A stretch of 64,000 nucleotides of DNA, from assembly GCA_019058365.1 (NCBI GenBank), contig JAHPZE010000025.1, forward strand, positions 1 through 64,000, given 5' to 3'. Position 1 is the stretch's first letter. Each line of letters begins with the position of its first letter. Source of the stretch: Promethearchaeota archaeon. GTDB taxonomy: Archaea > Asgardarchaeota > Lokiarchaeia > Sigyniarchaeales > SOKP01. The position numbers and the translations under genes were made by a program. The notes below the pieces were generated by a model. It worked only from the letters and a program-made list of their open reading frames with translations, ran no database searches and was not told the DNA's origin. Shown here piece by piece: positions 18,759-27,495 of the stretch.

Positions 18759-20147
18759 TTAAAAATTTATTATAGATCCTTCCATATCTTTAGGAATATC
18801 AACTCCTAAAATTTTTAGGGACGTTGGCGCAATATCAAGTATGCTCTTAATTCCTAAATTTTTCCCTAATTTTTTTTTTGGGTTAAAAATAACATAAATC
18901 CCATCCCAATCATGAACCGCATCATCTGGTCCTGTGTCATTTTCATTTAAATACATTGATTCGTAACCAACCGTTCCAGCTGATCTCCAATTTAAGTTAT
19001 CGAAATAGACCATTAGGTCTGGTGCGTCCCCCCTAATTACCTCATATAATTCTTCGGGTTTATAAACTATTGTATTCATTGGATTACCATTATTATCTTT
19101 TATCGATTTTATTTTTTTGATGATTTGATCTCTCATTTTTTCATAATTTTTTTGTTTCACAATTCCATGAGGTTCTCTACCTTCTATATTTAGAAAAACT
19201 CTTGCATAGTAACCTCCCCATCCCCACGCATAAGTCTTATTCCAATCAATATCAGCGTCTATTAATCGTGTTTTAGGTTTTGGTTTAGTTTTAAATTTTA
19301 ACAATCCTAACTCTTCAAGAGCCATATTAACGCACACTAAACCTTTCATTGCTTTAGCGCCATGATCTGACACGATCATTGTAATTGCATGTTCACCAAC
19401 AATATCTAAGATTTCTCCAACTTCTTGATCTAAATATTGGTAATATTTTCTCATTTCTCCTTCAAATTTATTTCCAGGTTCATATTTAGGGTGAGTTTTA
19501 TCATAAAACTTCCAAAATGCGTGGTGAAATCTGTCTAATCCAATAATTACAAATTTAAAATAATCCCAATCCTTATTCTGCATTAAATATTTGACTGTTT
19601 TAAATTGAACTTTAGTCATTTCATAGATCTCTTTTAATAAGATTGTTTTATCTTCTATTCTGAAGTTAGCATCTAAGATATACTTACCAATGTGTTCTTT
19701 AATTTCTTCTTTTAATTCTGGCGGATAGGTATAATTTGAGTCTATATCTGGTGTAATAAAACCAGATACAAGGCAACCATTTATTGGTTGAACAGGAAAT
19801 GTTGGGGGGATTCCTAGAATACAAGATTTTAAGCCTTTTTTCGCTATTATATCCCAAACTTTTGGTTCTTTTATTTTATAAGATGTTGCAATCCAATAAT
19901 CGTCATATGAATTCTCTTTTCTATGTCTAAATCCATATAATCCTAATGTTCCCGCTTTTTTACTTGTAGACATAACCATCCAAGCGGGTATTGTAATTGG
20001 GGGATGGCATGTTCTTAATTTTCCATGTACCCCATATTTCAACATCTTTTTTATATTTGGGCAATCCTCTAGAAAATCTTCGAATAAAGTTTTAGGTGTA
20101 GCGCAATCTAAACCAATAATCACTAATTTTTTATTGTTTTTACTCAT
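18759..20147 (-). CDS. Alkaline-phosphatase-superfamily phosphodiesterase/nucleotide pyrophosphatase
   Basis: Type I phosphodiesterase fold: N-terminal IIGLDCA metal Asp, nucleophile Thr in PPITIPAW, then VIIGLDRFHHAFW and IVSDHG metal ligands, and a late DAVHDW His. Length 462. It sits between ATP sulfurylase and APS kinase with short spacers, so a substrate such as APS, PAPS, a nucleotide sugar or a sulfated/phosphorylated glycan intermediate is plausible, but none can be read from the sequence. No signal peptide is evident, suggesting a cytosolic enzyme. ATG start. Confidence 0.8.
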   Translation of the reverse strand: MSKNNKKLVIIGLDCATPKTLFEDFLEDCPNIKKMLKYGVHGKLRTCHPPITIPAWMVMSTSKKAGTLGLYGFRHRKENSYDDYWIATSYKIKEPKVWDIIAKKGLKSCILGIPPTFPVQPINGCLVSGFITPDIDSNYTYPPELKEEIKEHIGKYILDANFRIEDKTILLKEIYEMTKVQFKTVKYLMQNKDWDYFKFVIIGLDRFHHAFWKFYDKTHPKYEPGNKFEGEMRKYYQYLDQEVGEILDIVGEHAITMIVSDHGAKAMKGLVCVNMALEELGLLKFKTKPKPKTRLIDADIDWNKTYAWGWGGYYARVFLNIEGREPHGIVKQKNYEKMRDQIIKKIKSIKDNNGNPMNTIVYKPEELYEVIRGDAPDLMVYFDNLNWRSAGTVGYESMYLNENDTGPDDAVHDWDGIYVIFNPKKKLGKNLGIKSILDIAPTSLKILGVDIPKDMEGSIINF

Positions 20148-20193
20148 TTTAAAGCATATTTTAAATTAATTTTTATGAGAGTGAGAAATAAAT

Positions 20194-21342
20194 TTAAGAT
20201 ACAAAAGGATTTTTATACTGTAAAATAACTTTAGCAACTTCAGGACGCATAACTTCTGGATCTGGAGGTTTTCCTGATTGTAGTGCTGTCCGTATTTCTG
20301 TTCCAGAAAAGTAATTATGCATTTCTGGGGGATGAGGGCAAATTTTATCATTAACCACAGCATTGCACTTGCTACATTTTGAAAATGATCTAAATTTGAT
20401 TGGTTCAATTCCTAAATCAGGAAAATGGTCAAAAATTTCGTGGGCATCGTATGGACCATAATAATCCCCAACCCCTGCATGATCTCGGCCAATAATAATA
20501 TGATCACATCCATAGTTTTTTCGTGCAATTGCATGAAAAATAGCTTCTTTCGGACCAGCATATCTCATTTCAGTTTCAAAAGTACTTAAAACAACTCTGT
20601 CTTTAGGATAATATTCATCAATTAACACTTGATAAGATTTTATTATGACTTCATCTAAGAAATCGCCAACTTTTTTCTTACCAATTACGGGATTAATAAA
20701 CAGGCCGTCAACATACGTTAGACCCGCTTTTTGTACATATTCATGACCAAGATGGGGTGGATTTCTCGTTTGAAAAGCAACTACTCTATCCCACTTCTTT
20801 TGTTTAAAAAGCACTCTAGTTTCTATAGGCTTGAGGTCCAATTCTGGAAATACTGCTTTAGGTTCATTAATCAAAAATATCTCTCCACCAATTAACTTTT
20901 CATGCATCTTAAAAACAGAATCAACACCAGGATGATCTCGATCCAGTGTACCATATACCTTTTTTGCAAATTCCTTCTTATCATAAGTATATATATCTTC
21001 TATATCCATAAGTGCAATTGGTTTTTCTGTAAGATCTGTTAAAATAACCCTATCATCAACATTAAAAGATTTTGCTTTTGTTTCTGAAACATCTAAGACA
21101 ATTGGAAAAGGCCATGCAACATTATTTTCTAAATACATGTGTTCAAGAACATATCTATAATTATTTTCATTCATAAATCCTTCTAGTGGACTAAAAACTC
21201 CAAATCCGATATTCTTGATTACTTTTATGGTTTGAGGGTTGACTTGGATTGTTTCAAATTCATCAATTTCCCTTAAAATTCTCTCTTTTTCTACTTTTGG
21301 TAAGTCTTTATTAATTAAACTACCACCATGAGGCTGTATCAT
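20194..21342 (-). CDS. sat: Sulfate adenylyltransferase (ATP sulfurylase)
   Basis: Makes APS from ATP and sulfate. The PUA-like N-terminal domain is followed by the catalytic QTRNPPHLGHEY motif (near residue 190) and IIGRDHAGVGDYYGPYDA. A CSKCNA...CPH cluster near the C-terminus probably binds zinc, as in other bacterial/archaeal Sat proteins. Length 382 is standard. Upstream lie two 10-bp-spaced TAATTGAA repeats (21373-21390), possibly an operator for the RHH protein encoded just before it. Probably co-transcribed with the phosphodiesterase and cysC. Confidence 0.96.
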   Translation of the reverse strand: MIQPHGGSLINKDLPKVEKERILREIDEFETIQVNPQTIKVIKNIGFGVFSPLEGFMNENNYRYVLEHMYLENNVAWPFPIVLDVSETKAKSFNVDDRVILTDLTEKPIALMDIEDIYTYDKKEFAKKVYGTLDRDHPGVDSVFKMHEKLIGGEIFLINEPKAVFPELDLKPIETRVLFKQKKWDRVVAFQTRNPPHLGHEYVQKAGLTYVDGLFINPVIGKKKVGDFLDEVIIKSYQVLIDEYYPKDRVVLSTFETEMRYAGPKEAIFHAIARKNYGCDHIIIGRDHAGVGDYYGPYDAHEIFDHFPDLGIEPIKFRSFSKCSKCNAVVNDKICPHPPEMHNYFSGTEIRTALQSGKPPDPEVMRPEVAKVILQYKNPFVS

Positions 21343-21372
21343 CTTATTATCCTCTATTTTTTGTTAATATAC

Positions 21373-21390
21373 TAATTGAATATAATTGAA
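21373..21390. repeat. Pair of TAATTGAA direct repeats, 10-bp period, upstream of sat
   Basis: TAATTGAA occurs at 21373-21380 and again at 21383-21390, exactly one helical turn apart, 31-48 bp upstream of the sat ATG. They share the TAATT core of the array in front of the RHH gene (21651-21690), which makes them candidate binding sites for that regulator. The background is AT-rich, so chance is not excluded. Confidence 0.4.
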
Positions 21391-21394
21391 CTTC

Positions 21395-21634
21395 TTAATC
21401 TATATATCCCAAATCTCTTAATCGTTGTTTTACTTTTTCTTCTTCTTCCTTCGTAAATGCTTGTTTAGATCGCTCATCTTCTTCAATTGAAGATAATACT
21501 TGTCTTAATACATATGTAACATAACTTGATACTGAAGAAAACCCAGTACCTTTCATACGCTCTTTTATTTTTTCGACTAGAGGTTTTGGTATCGAAACTG
21601 TTGAATATTCAACTTTATGTTCTTCTTCATTCAT
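21395..21634 (-). CDS. Ribbon-helix-helix (CopG/Arc-type) transcriptional regulator
   Basis: Small DNA-binding protein of 79 residues. The N-terminal strand YSTVSIPK and following helices (PLVEKIKERMKGTGFSS, VSSYVTYVLRQVLSSIE) fit the RHH fold; the C-terminus is a charged helix (EEEEKVKQRLRDLGYID) often seen in archaeal CopG-like proteins. It is the first gene of the sat-phosphodiesterase-cysC run. A tandem array of 10-bp repeats lies immediately upstream and a second pair lies before sat, so autoregulation and control of the PAPS genes is likely. The effector is unknown. Confidence 0.8.
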   Translation of the reverse strand: MNEEEHKVEYSTVSIPKPLVEKIKERMKGTGFSSVSSYVTYVLRQVLSSIEEDERSKQAFTKEEEEKVKQRLRDLGYID

Positions 21635-21650
21635 ATTTAGTAACTTTCGA

Positions 21651-21690
21651 TTTAATTATAATCAATTATATTTAATTATTTTTAATTAAA
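21651..21690. promoter_or_regulatory. Tandem 10-bp TTTAATTAta repeats, probable RHH operator
   Basis: Four units in perfect 10-bp register: TTTAATTATA (21651), ATCAATTATA (21661), TTTAATTATT (21671), TTTAATTAAA (21681). The array lies 17-56 bp upstream of the RHH gene start, over its expected promoter. RHH dimers typically bind adjacent short sites one helical turn apart, which this spacing matches. The low-complexity AT background is the main doubt. Confidence 0.5.
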
Positions 21691-21739
21691 AAAGATAATG
21701 ATTTGAATCAAAAAGAAATCGTTAATCAATAAAAAGTCC

Positions 21740-22612
21740 TTAAACTGAATTTCTTTTGTTGTTAAACATGGATAAAACAGATTCCAATTTAGTAGTATCA
21801 CCCCAAAACTCCATTGATACATAATCAGGGTAAGGATAATAACCTAAATTTAATTTAATTGATTTTTTTCTTCTTTTTACATGTTCATCTACGAGCTTCT
21901 TAATAGATAGTGGTTTTCCACTACAACAATTTATTATACCAAGTATTTTATCTTGTAATGATATCTTTATGATATATTCAGCAACTTTTTCAACTGGTAA
22001 ATAATCTCTTAATTGTTCCCCACCAGACATATTAAAGATTTCTTCGTTATTATCCAAAGCTTTATCTAATTGGGGGATTATTGATTTAAGGGATTGTCCT
22101 TTTCCATACATATAAAAAAGTCTTATCCAGTGAAACTTAAAATTATAAATTTTTGCTAATTCTTGAATAAATTTTCTGAGTGTGTCTTTAGCTAGAGGAT
22201 ATGCTATAATTGGATTTGTTTCCATATCTTCAGATAGACTACCTTTTTTTTTCCCATATTCAAAACATGTTCCCGTTATACTCAGACGCTTTAAACCATG
22301 TGAAATCATATTTTTTATGAAATGATAGTCATTAAATAAATTTCTTTCAAAATGATATAACTCTTTAAAATTCGGAAGCCCTTCCCAAGCTAAATGAATC
22401 AACAAATCGGGATTCTGAAAATATGTAAAATAGTTTTCTTTTTTTTCATATAAGTCGCAAGGAATAAATGTTACATCTGAATACCAAGGTAATTTTTTAT
22501 TACTTTCTTGATCTAGTGCACTCGCTATTATTTCATGTTCCTTTAATTCTAATAACTGCTCTATAACATAATTACCAATAAAACCTGTTGCACCAGTTAC
22601 CAGAATCTTCAT
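21740..22612 (-). CDS. NAD-dependent sugar epimerase/4-reductase (SDR)
   Basis: Extended SDR with GATGFIGNY cofactor motif, SITGTCFEYG (catalytic Thr) and YPLAK (YxxxK). 290 residues. It follows rfbC by 3 bp and is the last gene of the CDP-sugar operon, so it most likely reduces or epimerises the CDP-4-keto-6-deoxyhexose made by the upstream enzymes. The closest analogues are CDP-abequose/paratose synthase-type reductases; the product stereochemistry cannot be deduced. Confidence 0.75.
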   Translation of the reverse strand: MKILVTGATGFIGNYVIEQLLELKEHEIIASALDQESNKKLPWYSDVTFIPCDLYEKKENYFTYFQNPDLLIHLAWEGLPNFKELYHFERNLFNDYHFIKNMISHGLKRLSITGTCFEYGKKKGSLSEDMETNPIIAYPLAKDTLRKFIQELAKIYNFKFHWIRLFYMYGKGQSLKSIIPQLDKALDNNEEIFNMSGGEQLRDYLPVEKVAEYIIKISLQDKILGIINCCSGKPLSIKKLVDEHVKRRKKSIKLNLGYYPYPDYVSMEFWGDTTKLESVLSMFNNKRNSV

Positions 22613-22615
22613 TTT

Positions 22616-23173
22616 TTAAACCTTAATCCCTTTAAAATCATTTTTTAAAAGCTCTAATTCTTTATCTTTTTTTGATATATCTGTAACTTCTAAAGGCCAT
22701 TTTATATCAATCTTAGGATCATTATATCTAATTCCACCTTCTTTTTCTGCACTATAAACTTCAGTTGTAAAATAAATCATCTCGATATTATCATTCAGAG
22801 CTTGGAAACCATGTGCAAATCCTTCTGGGATATATAACATTTTCATATTTTCAGCTGATAATATTTCACTATGATATTGTAAAAATGTAGGAGAACCTTT
22901 TCTTATATCTATTGCAACATCATGAATTGTACCTTTAATGCATCTAACAATTTTTATTTCTGCTTTAGGCGGATACTGGAAGTGCATTCCCCTAATAGAT
23001 CCTTTTTTTTTTGTAATTGAATGATTAATATTAACAATTTCTTTAGAATGCCCTATCTCTTTAAATTCATTTTTGCCAAATATTCTAGCAAACATACCTC
23101 TATTGTCAATAAAGGGTTCAGGCTCTACAATATAAATATTTTGTATTTTAGATTCAATAAATTTCATTTTCAT
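22616..23173 (-). CDS. rfbC: dTDP-4-dehydrorhamnose 3,5-epimerase-like protein (RmlC cupin)
   Basis: RmlC-type cupin: SIRGMHFQYPP with the catalytic His, DVAIDIRKGSPT, IPEGFAHGFQAL and MIYFTTEVYS with the catalytic Tyr region. 185 residues is the usual length. It lies between the CDP-glucose 4,6-dehydratase and a reductase, with 5 bp and 3 bp spacers, so here it probably epimerises a CDP-4-keto-6-deoxyglucose rather than the dTDP sugar. That substrate switch is inferred from context only. Confidence 0.85.
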   Translation of the reverse strand: MKMKFIESKIQNIYIVEPEPFIDNRGMFARIFGKNEFKEIGHSKEIVNINHSITKKKGSIRGMHFQYPPKAEIKIVRCIKGTIHDVAIDIRKGSPTFLQYHSEILSAENMKMLYIPEGFAHGFQALNDNIEMIYFTTEVYSAEKEGGIRYNDPKIDIKWPLEVTDISKKDKELELLKNDFKGIKV

Positions 23174-23178
23174 AAAGT

Positions 23179-24255
23179 CTATTTAATCAATTTAAAATAA
23201 TCATTAATTAATTTTACATTAAAATCATAATTAACATCTTTTTCTTTGTACCAATCACAAATAAATTTTATAGATTCATCAACACTAATTTCTGGCTTCC
23301 AACCTAATAAATTAAAAGATTTCGAACTATCAAGTAATAATGTTTTAGTCTCATGGAATTTCTCGATTTTAGGAGGAGCTTCAATTGAATATGTTCCTTT
23401 ACCATAAGTATTAATAACTTTTTCCACAATTTCCTTAACTGAAAAAATGCTTTTATCATGTGGACCGAAATTCCAAGCTCCTATAAATTTCTCACCTTGT
23501 TCCCACATTTTCATAGCAAGTATTAGAAATCCTCGAATGGGTTCTAAAACATACTGCCATGGTCTTACATATGTTGGATTACGAATAATGATTTCTTGAT
23601 TTTCATTTATTGCTCTCATACAATCGGGAATAATTCGATGTTCTTGCCAATCTCCACCACCAATTACATTACCACATCTTACTGAAGACACAAACTTATT
23701 GGTTATGAATTTTTTCGGATTAAAAAAAGCATCTCTATAGGAAGATGTTACTATTTCAGAGCAAGCTTTGCTTGAGCTATATGGATCGAATCCCCCTAAA
23801 CGATCATCTTCCTTATAACCTCTCTTTAATTCTAGATTTGCATACACTTTATCTGTTGTACAATTTATCATTAATTTACAATGATTATTTTTCCTAAAAG
23901 CTTCAAAAATATTAATTGTACCCCCAACATTGATATCATACGTTTCTTTCGGTTTTAAATAGGAGTTTGTAACTATAGGTTGAGCTGCTAGATGAAATAT
24001 AATATCAGGTTGATATATTTTTACAATTGAATTTAATTTATCAAAATTTCTTATATCTACTATAACATTTACTAATTTCTCTTCAAGTTTAGATATAACA
24101 AAATTGTCTGCTTTAGTTAAAGGGGGTAACGCATATCCAATTAATTTAGAACCCCATTCATTAAGTAAAATAGCGAGCCAAGAACCAATAAATCCGGTGT
24201 GTCCAGTTATTAAAATTTTCTTATCTTCAAAAAAATCTTTAAATACCTTTATCAT
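23179..24255 (-). CDS. rfbG: CDP-glucose 4,6-dehydratase
   Basis: Converts CDP-glucose to CDP-4-keto-6-deoxyglucose. GHTGFIGSWLA cofactor motif, INCTTDKVYAN (Thr-Asp-Lys dehydratase signature) and YSSSKACSE (YxxxK) identify the RfbG family, as does GNVIGGGDWQEHRIIPD. The reading frame is open to 24270, but the ATG at 24255 overlaps the stop of rfbF (TAATG) and starts at the usual place (MIKVFKDFFEDKK), indicating translational coupling. Confidence 0.93.
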   Translation of the reverse strand: MIKVFKDFFEDKKILITGHTGFIGSWLAILLNEWGSKLIGYALPPLTKADNFVISKLEEKLVNVIVDIRNFDKLNSIVKIYQPDIIFHLAAQPIVTNSYLKPKETYDINVGGTINIFEAFRKNNHCKLMINCTTDKVYANLELKRGYKEDDRLGGFDPYSSSKACSEIVTSSYRDAFFNPKKFITNKFVSSVRCGNVIGGGDWQEHRIIPDCMRAINENQEIIIRNPTYVRPWQYVLEPIRGFLILAMKMWEQGEKFIGAWNFGPHDKSIFSVKEIVEKVINTYGKGTYSIEAPPKIEKFHETKTLLLDSSKSFNLLGWKPEISVDESIKFICDWYKEKDVNYDFNVKLINDYFKLIK

Positions 24256-25025
24256 TACCAAACCTTCCAAAATGCTTTATTTTCAATCCATAATTCATTA
24301 AGATAATCAACATCTCTCTCATGGTCCATACACGACCAACTCCCCTCATGGTTATAAACCATAACTTCTCCTTTATTAGTAAGTAGTTCAAGTGGTCCAT
24401 GTTCAAAATCACAATTCTCATTTGGTGTGAGATAATCCATTAATTTTTTATTAAAAACCATAAATCCTCCGTTTATCAGACCAATGGAGGTTTGAGGTTT
24501 TTCCTGAAATTTTAAAACTTTACCATCTTTTTGATTTAATTCTCCAAAACGCGATGGCGGACGGACGCCAGTAAGAGTAATTATTTTACCATGTGATTTA
24601 TGGAATTCAATAAGCTTCGGGAGATTGATATCAGCAACACCATCTCCATAAGTAAGTAAATTAATATCAGTATCAAGATATTTTTCTATTCTTTTTATTC
24701 TTCCACCTTTTTGTGTATTTAAACCTGTGTCAATTAAACTAACTTTCCAGTTCTCGTTATTATTTTTATAAAATTGAATATTTCCATTTGAGAGATCGAT
24801 TGTAAAGTCATTATTTTTCATTTCAAAGTGATAAAAATAGTCTTTAATAGTTTCCCCTTTTACACCTAAACATATAATAAAATCATTAAAACCATAATAT
24901 GAATAAATTTTCATAATATGCCATAAAATTGGTCTATTACCGATCTTTACCATAGGTTTTGGGATTAATTCAGTCAGCTGTCCTAATCTAGTACCCCAAC
25001 CTCCTGCTAGAATTATTACTTTCAT
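24255..25025 (-). CDS. rfbF: Glucose-1-phosphate cytidylyltransferase
   Basis: Makes CDP-glucose from CTP and glucose 1-phosphate. LAGGWGTRLGQLTELIPKPMVKIG is the nucleotidyltransferase signature; the WHIMKIYSYYGFNDFIICLGVKG and GGRIKRIEKYL segments are characteristic of RfbF rather than RmlA. 256 residues, standard. First gene of the minus-strand rfbF-rfbG-rfbC-SDR operon, with a long intergenic region upstream. It is the only sugar nucleotidyltransferase in the window. Confidence 0.93.
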   Translation of the reverse strand: MKVIILAGGWGTRLGQLTELIPKPMVKIGNRPILWHIMKIYSYYGFNDFIICLGVKGETIKDYFYHFEMKNNDFTIDLSNGNIQFYKNNNENWKVSLIDTGLNTQKGGRIKRIEKYLDTDINLLTYGDGVADINLPKLIEFHKSHGKIITLTGVRPPSRFGELNQKDGKVLKFQEKPQTSIGLINGGFMVFNKKLMDYLTPNENCDFEHGPLELLTNKGEVMVYNHEGSWSCMDHERDVDYLNELWIENKAFWKVW

Positions 25026-25414
25026 GTTTTTGTAAACTCTATTTTTGTTAATACTAAATTTTTAAGTTTTTAACTTCCAATAAATTACAAATTTTTTAAA
25101 TCTTAATTCTTCAAATCACTTTTTAATAAATAAACATAAGGTTTTTCGATACCATATTTTTAATATTTTATATTTTTTAAATAATAACTAATATATTAAT
25201 TGGATGCCTATAATCATAGAAAGATAGTATCTACCAATTAATGGAGAAACTTAGCGAATTATTGAACAAAAATCTTTTAAAATTCTAGATATAATCCAAA
25301 TTATTGTAAAACATTGAGATTAACTTGAAAAAAAATAAATATATCTTCAATATTTTTATACAATGGATATGAAATTAAATAATATAATAAATTCATTAAT
25401 TCAAGTGTGTGAGA
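25026..25414. promoter_or_regulatory. Divergent intergenic region between rfbF and fcl
   Basis: About 390 bp without a gene; it must carry the promoters of both operons. It is very AT-rich. A 9-bp inverted repeat (ATTAATTGG at 25195-25203, CCAATTAAT at 25234-25242) with a 30-bp centre is the only ordered structure I see. Confidence 0.45.
25195..25242. repeat. 9-bp inverted repeat, ATTAATTGG / CCAATTAAT
   Basis: Perfect 9-bp arms separated by 30 bp, in the middle of the rfbF-fcl divergent spacer. Could be an operator, or a hairpin in a leader RNA; nothing else supports either. Confidence 0.35.
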
Positions 25415-26344
25415 ATGGATAAAAATTCGAAAATATATGTTGCAGGTCATAAAGGACTCGTTGGGTCTGCAATAATCAGACAATTGAGAAAGGAAGGATA
25501 TGATAATCTTGTTTTTAAGACTCATATTGAGTTAGAATTAACAGAACAGCAAAACGTATTTGATTATTTTAAAGAAGAAAGGCCTGAGTATGTATTCTTA
25601 GCTGCGGCAAAAGTAGGAGGTATTTTATCAAATAATACTTATCCGGCACAATTTATTTATAGCAATTTACAAATTCAAACATCCATTATTCATGCATGTT
25701 ATAAATTTGAAGTAAAAAAATTGCTTTTTTTAGGAAGTTCATGTATTTATCCAAAATTTGCTTCTCAACCTATGTCAGAAGACGCTCTTCTTTCAGGAAA
25801 GTTAGAACCTACAAATCAAGCATATGCAATAGCAAAAATTGCGGGAATAATAATGTGCCAATCCTATAATACTGAATATGGAACGAATTTCATTAGCGTA
25901 ATGCCTACAAATTTATATGGTCCTAATGATCATTATGATTTATATAATTCTCATGTTTTACCAGCTCTTTTAAGAAAAATTCATGAAGCAAAAATTAATA
26001 ATTCTAAAACAGTTGAAATATGGGGTACTGGTACTGTTAGAAGAGAATTTCTTTATGTTGACGATTTAGCTAAAGCTTGTCTTTTTCTGATGAATAAATA
26101 TGATGCTGATGAAATCATTAATATTGGAACGGGAGAAGATATTACTATAAGAGAATTAGCAGAAACTATAGCAGAGGTTGTTGGATATAATAACGGGTTT
26201 CATTTTGATAAAACTAAGCCAGACGGTACACCCAAAAAGTTATTAAATGTTGAAAAAATTAATAAATTAGGTTGGAAAGCAAAAACTGATCTTCAAACTG
26301 GTCTTAAATTGACCTATGAAGATTTTCTTAAAAGATATAGTTAG
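25415..26344 (+). CDS. fcl: GDP-L-fucose synthase (epimerase/reductase)
   Basis: Bifunctional 3,5-epimerase/4-reductase producing GDP-L-fucose. [11 protein letters not shown] cofactor motif, [17 protein letters not shown] (catalytic Ser and Cys) and YAIAK are the hallmark residues. 309 residues from the ATG at 25415; a GTG at 25409 is in frame, but the GTGTGTGAG stretch there looks like the ribosome binding region. 64 bp before gmd, same strand. Because the neighbouring locus makes heptose phosphates, a GDP-6-deoxy-heptose substrate (as in Campylobacter homologues) is also possible. Confidence 0.9.
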   Translation: MDKNSKIYVAGHKGLVGSAIIRQLRKEGYDNLVFKTHIELELTEQQNVFDYFKEERPEYVFLAAAKVGGILSNNTYPAQFIYSNLQIQTSIIHACYKFEVKKLLFLGSSCIYPKFASQPMSEDALLSGKLEPTNQAYAIAKIAGIIMCQSYNTEYGTNFISVMPTNLYGPNDHYDLYNSHVLPALLRKIHEAKINNSKTVEIWGTGTVRREFLYVDDLAKACLFLMNKYDADEIINIGTGEDITIRELAETIAEVVGYNNGFHFDKTKPDGTPKKLLNVEKINKLGWKAKTDLQTGLKLTYEDFLKRYS

Positions 26345-26408
26345 TTTTAGTTAATTATCTATCAACTCTTAATTTAAATAACTGATCAATTTTTCAAAAG
26401 TGAGACAT

Positions 26409-27452
26409 GTGAAGAAAGCTCTAATAACGGGAATAACTGGACAGGATGGTTCTTATTTAGCAGAGTTATTAATTGATAAAGGTTATAAAGTTTATGGGCT
26501 TGTAAGGCGTTCAAGTGTTATGAATAGACAAAGAATTGAAGATATATATTATAAAAAATATAACTATGATGAGGAGGATCTTCAAATTTTTTATGGAGAT
26601 TTAGGAGATTCAAGCTCTTTAAATCGTGTAATAAAAAAATGCTATCCAGATGAAGTCTATAACTTAGCTGCTCAAAGCCATGTTGGTGTGAGTTTTAAAA
26701 TTCCTGAATATACATGTGATGTAACGGGATTAGGAACAGTGAGATTATTAGATGCACTTAAAGACCAAGATATTGAAGCAAAATTTTATCAAGCGTCTAG
26801 TTCTGAGATGTTTGGGAACTCATTAATTGATTTCCAAAATGAAGAAACTCCCTTTATCCCTCAAAGTCCATATGCATGTGCGAAAGTTTTTTCTTTTAAT
26901 ATAACAAAGGTTTATAGGGAAGCGTATAATATGTTTGCATCAAATGGAATTCTCTTTAATCATGAATCCCCTAGGAGAGGAGAAAATTTTGTTACCAGAA
27001 AAATTACTCTCTCTCTCGCAAGAATTAAACTTGGTTTACAAGATATATTATATTTAGGAAATTTAGATGCAAAAAGGGATTGGGGTTTTGCTAAAGATTT
27101 TGTAGAAGCAATGTGGCTTATATTGCAGCACAAACAACCTGATGATTTTGTTATTGCGACCGGTGAGACACATACTGTAAAAGAATTTGTCGAAAAAGCT
27201 GCAAAGCTATTAAATTTTAATATTAAATGGGAGGGTAATGGAGTAAGTGAGAAGGGTATTGACATTAGAACTGGAAATACGTTAATTAAAGTAGATCCAA
27301 AATTTTATCGTCCCTTAGATGTTAATTTTTTAAAAGGAGATTCGACAAAAGCAAAAAAGGTACTTAATTGGGAACCAAAGATAACATTCAATAAACTAGT
27401 TGAAATTATGGTTGAAGCGGATTTAAAGAATGTAAAAAACAATTTGATTTAG
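26409..27452 (+). CDS. gmd: GDP-mannose 4,6-dehydratase
   Basis: Makes GDP-4-keto-6-deoxymannose for Fcl. TGITGQDGSYLAELL, VRRSS, YNLAAQSHV, ASSSEMFGN (catalytic Ser and Glu) and YACAK are diagnostic, with the Gmd-specific NHESPRRGENFVTRK. GTG at 26409 (preceded by GTGAGACAT) gives the family N-terminus (M)KKALITG; the GTG at 26400 is less likely. The homologous WcbK/DmhA enzymes act on GDP-heptose, so the true substrate should be tested. Confidence 0.92.
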   Translation: MKKALITGITGQDGSYLAELLIDKGYKVYGLVRRSSVMNRQRIEDIYYKKYNYDEEDLQIFYGDLGDSSSLNRVIKKCYPDEVYNLAAQSHVGVSFKIPEYTCDVTGLGTVRLLDALKDQDIEAKFYQASSSEMFGNSLIDFQNEETPFIPQSPYACAKVFSFNITKVYREAYNMFASNGILFNHESPRRGENFVTRKITLSLARIKLGLQDILYLGNLDAKRDWGFAKDFVEAMWLILQHKQPDDFVIATGETHTVKEFVEKAAKLLNFNIKWEGNGVSEKGIDIRTGNTLIKVDPKFYRPLDVNFLKGDSTKAKKVLNWEPKITFNKLVEIMVEADLKNVKNNLI

Positions 27453-27495
27453 TTTTTTCTTATATAAATTAATTCAAGTCAATACTAGGAAGACA

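Noticed and set aside
20166..20408. 80-codon minus-strand frame overlapping the end of sat
   Set aside because: Overlaps sat in another frame; no ribosome binding site or domain.
24239..24421. 60-codon minus-strand frame overlapping rfbF and rfbG
   Set aside because: Alternative frame of the well-supported rfbF.
25301..25525. 74-codon minus-strand frame in the rfbF-fcl spacer
   Set aside because: Overlaps fcl, low complexity, no homology evident.
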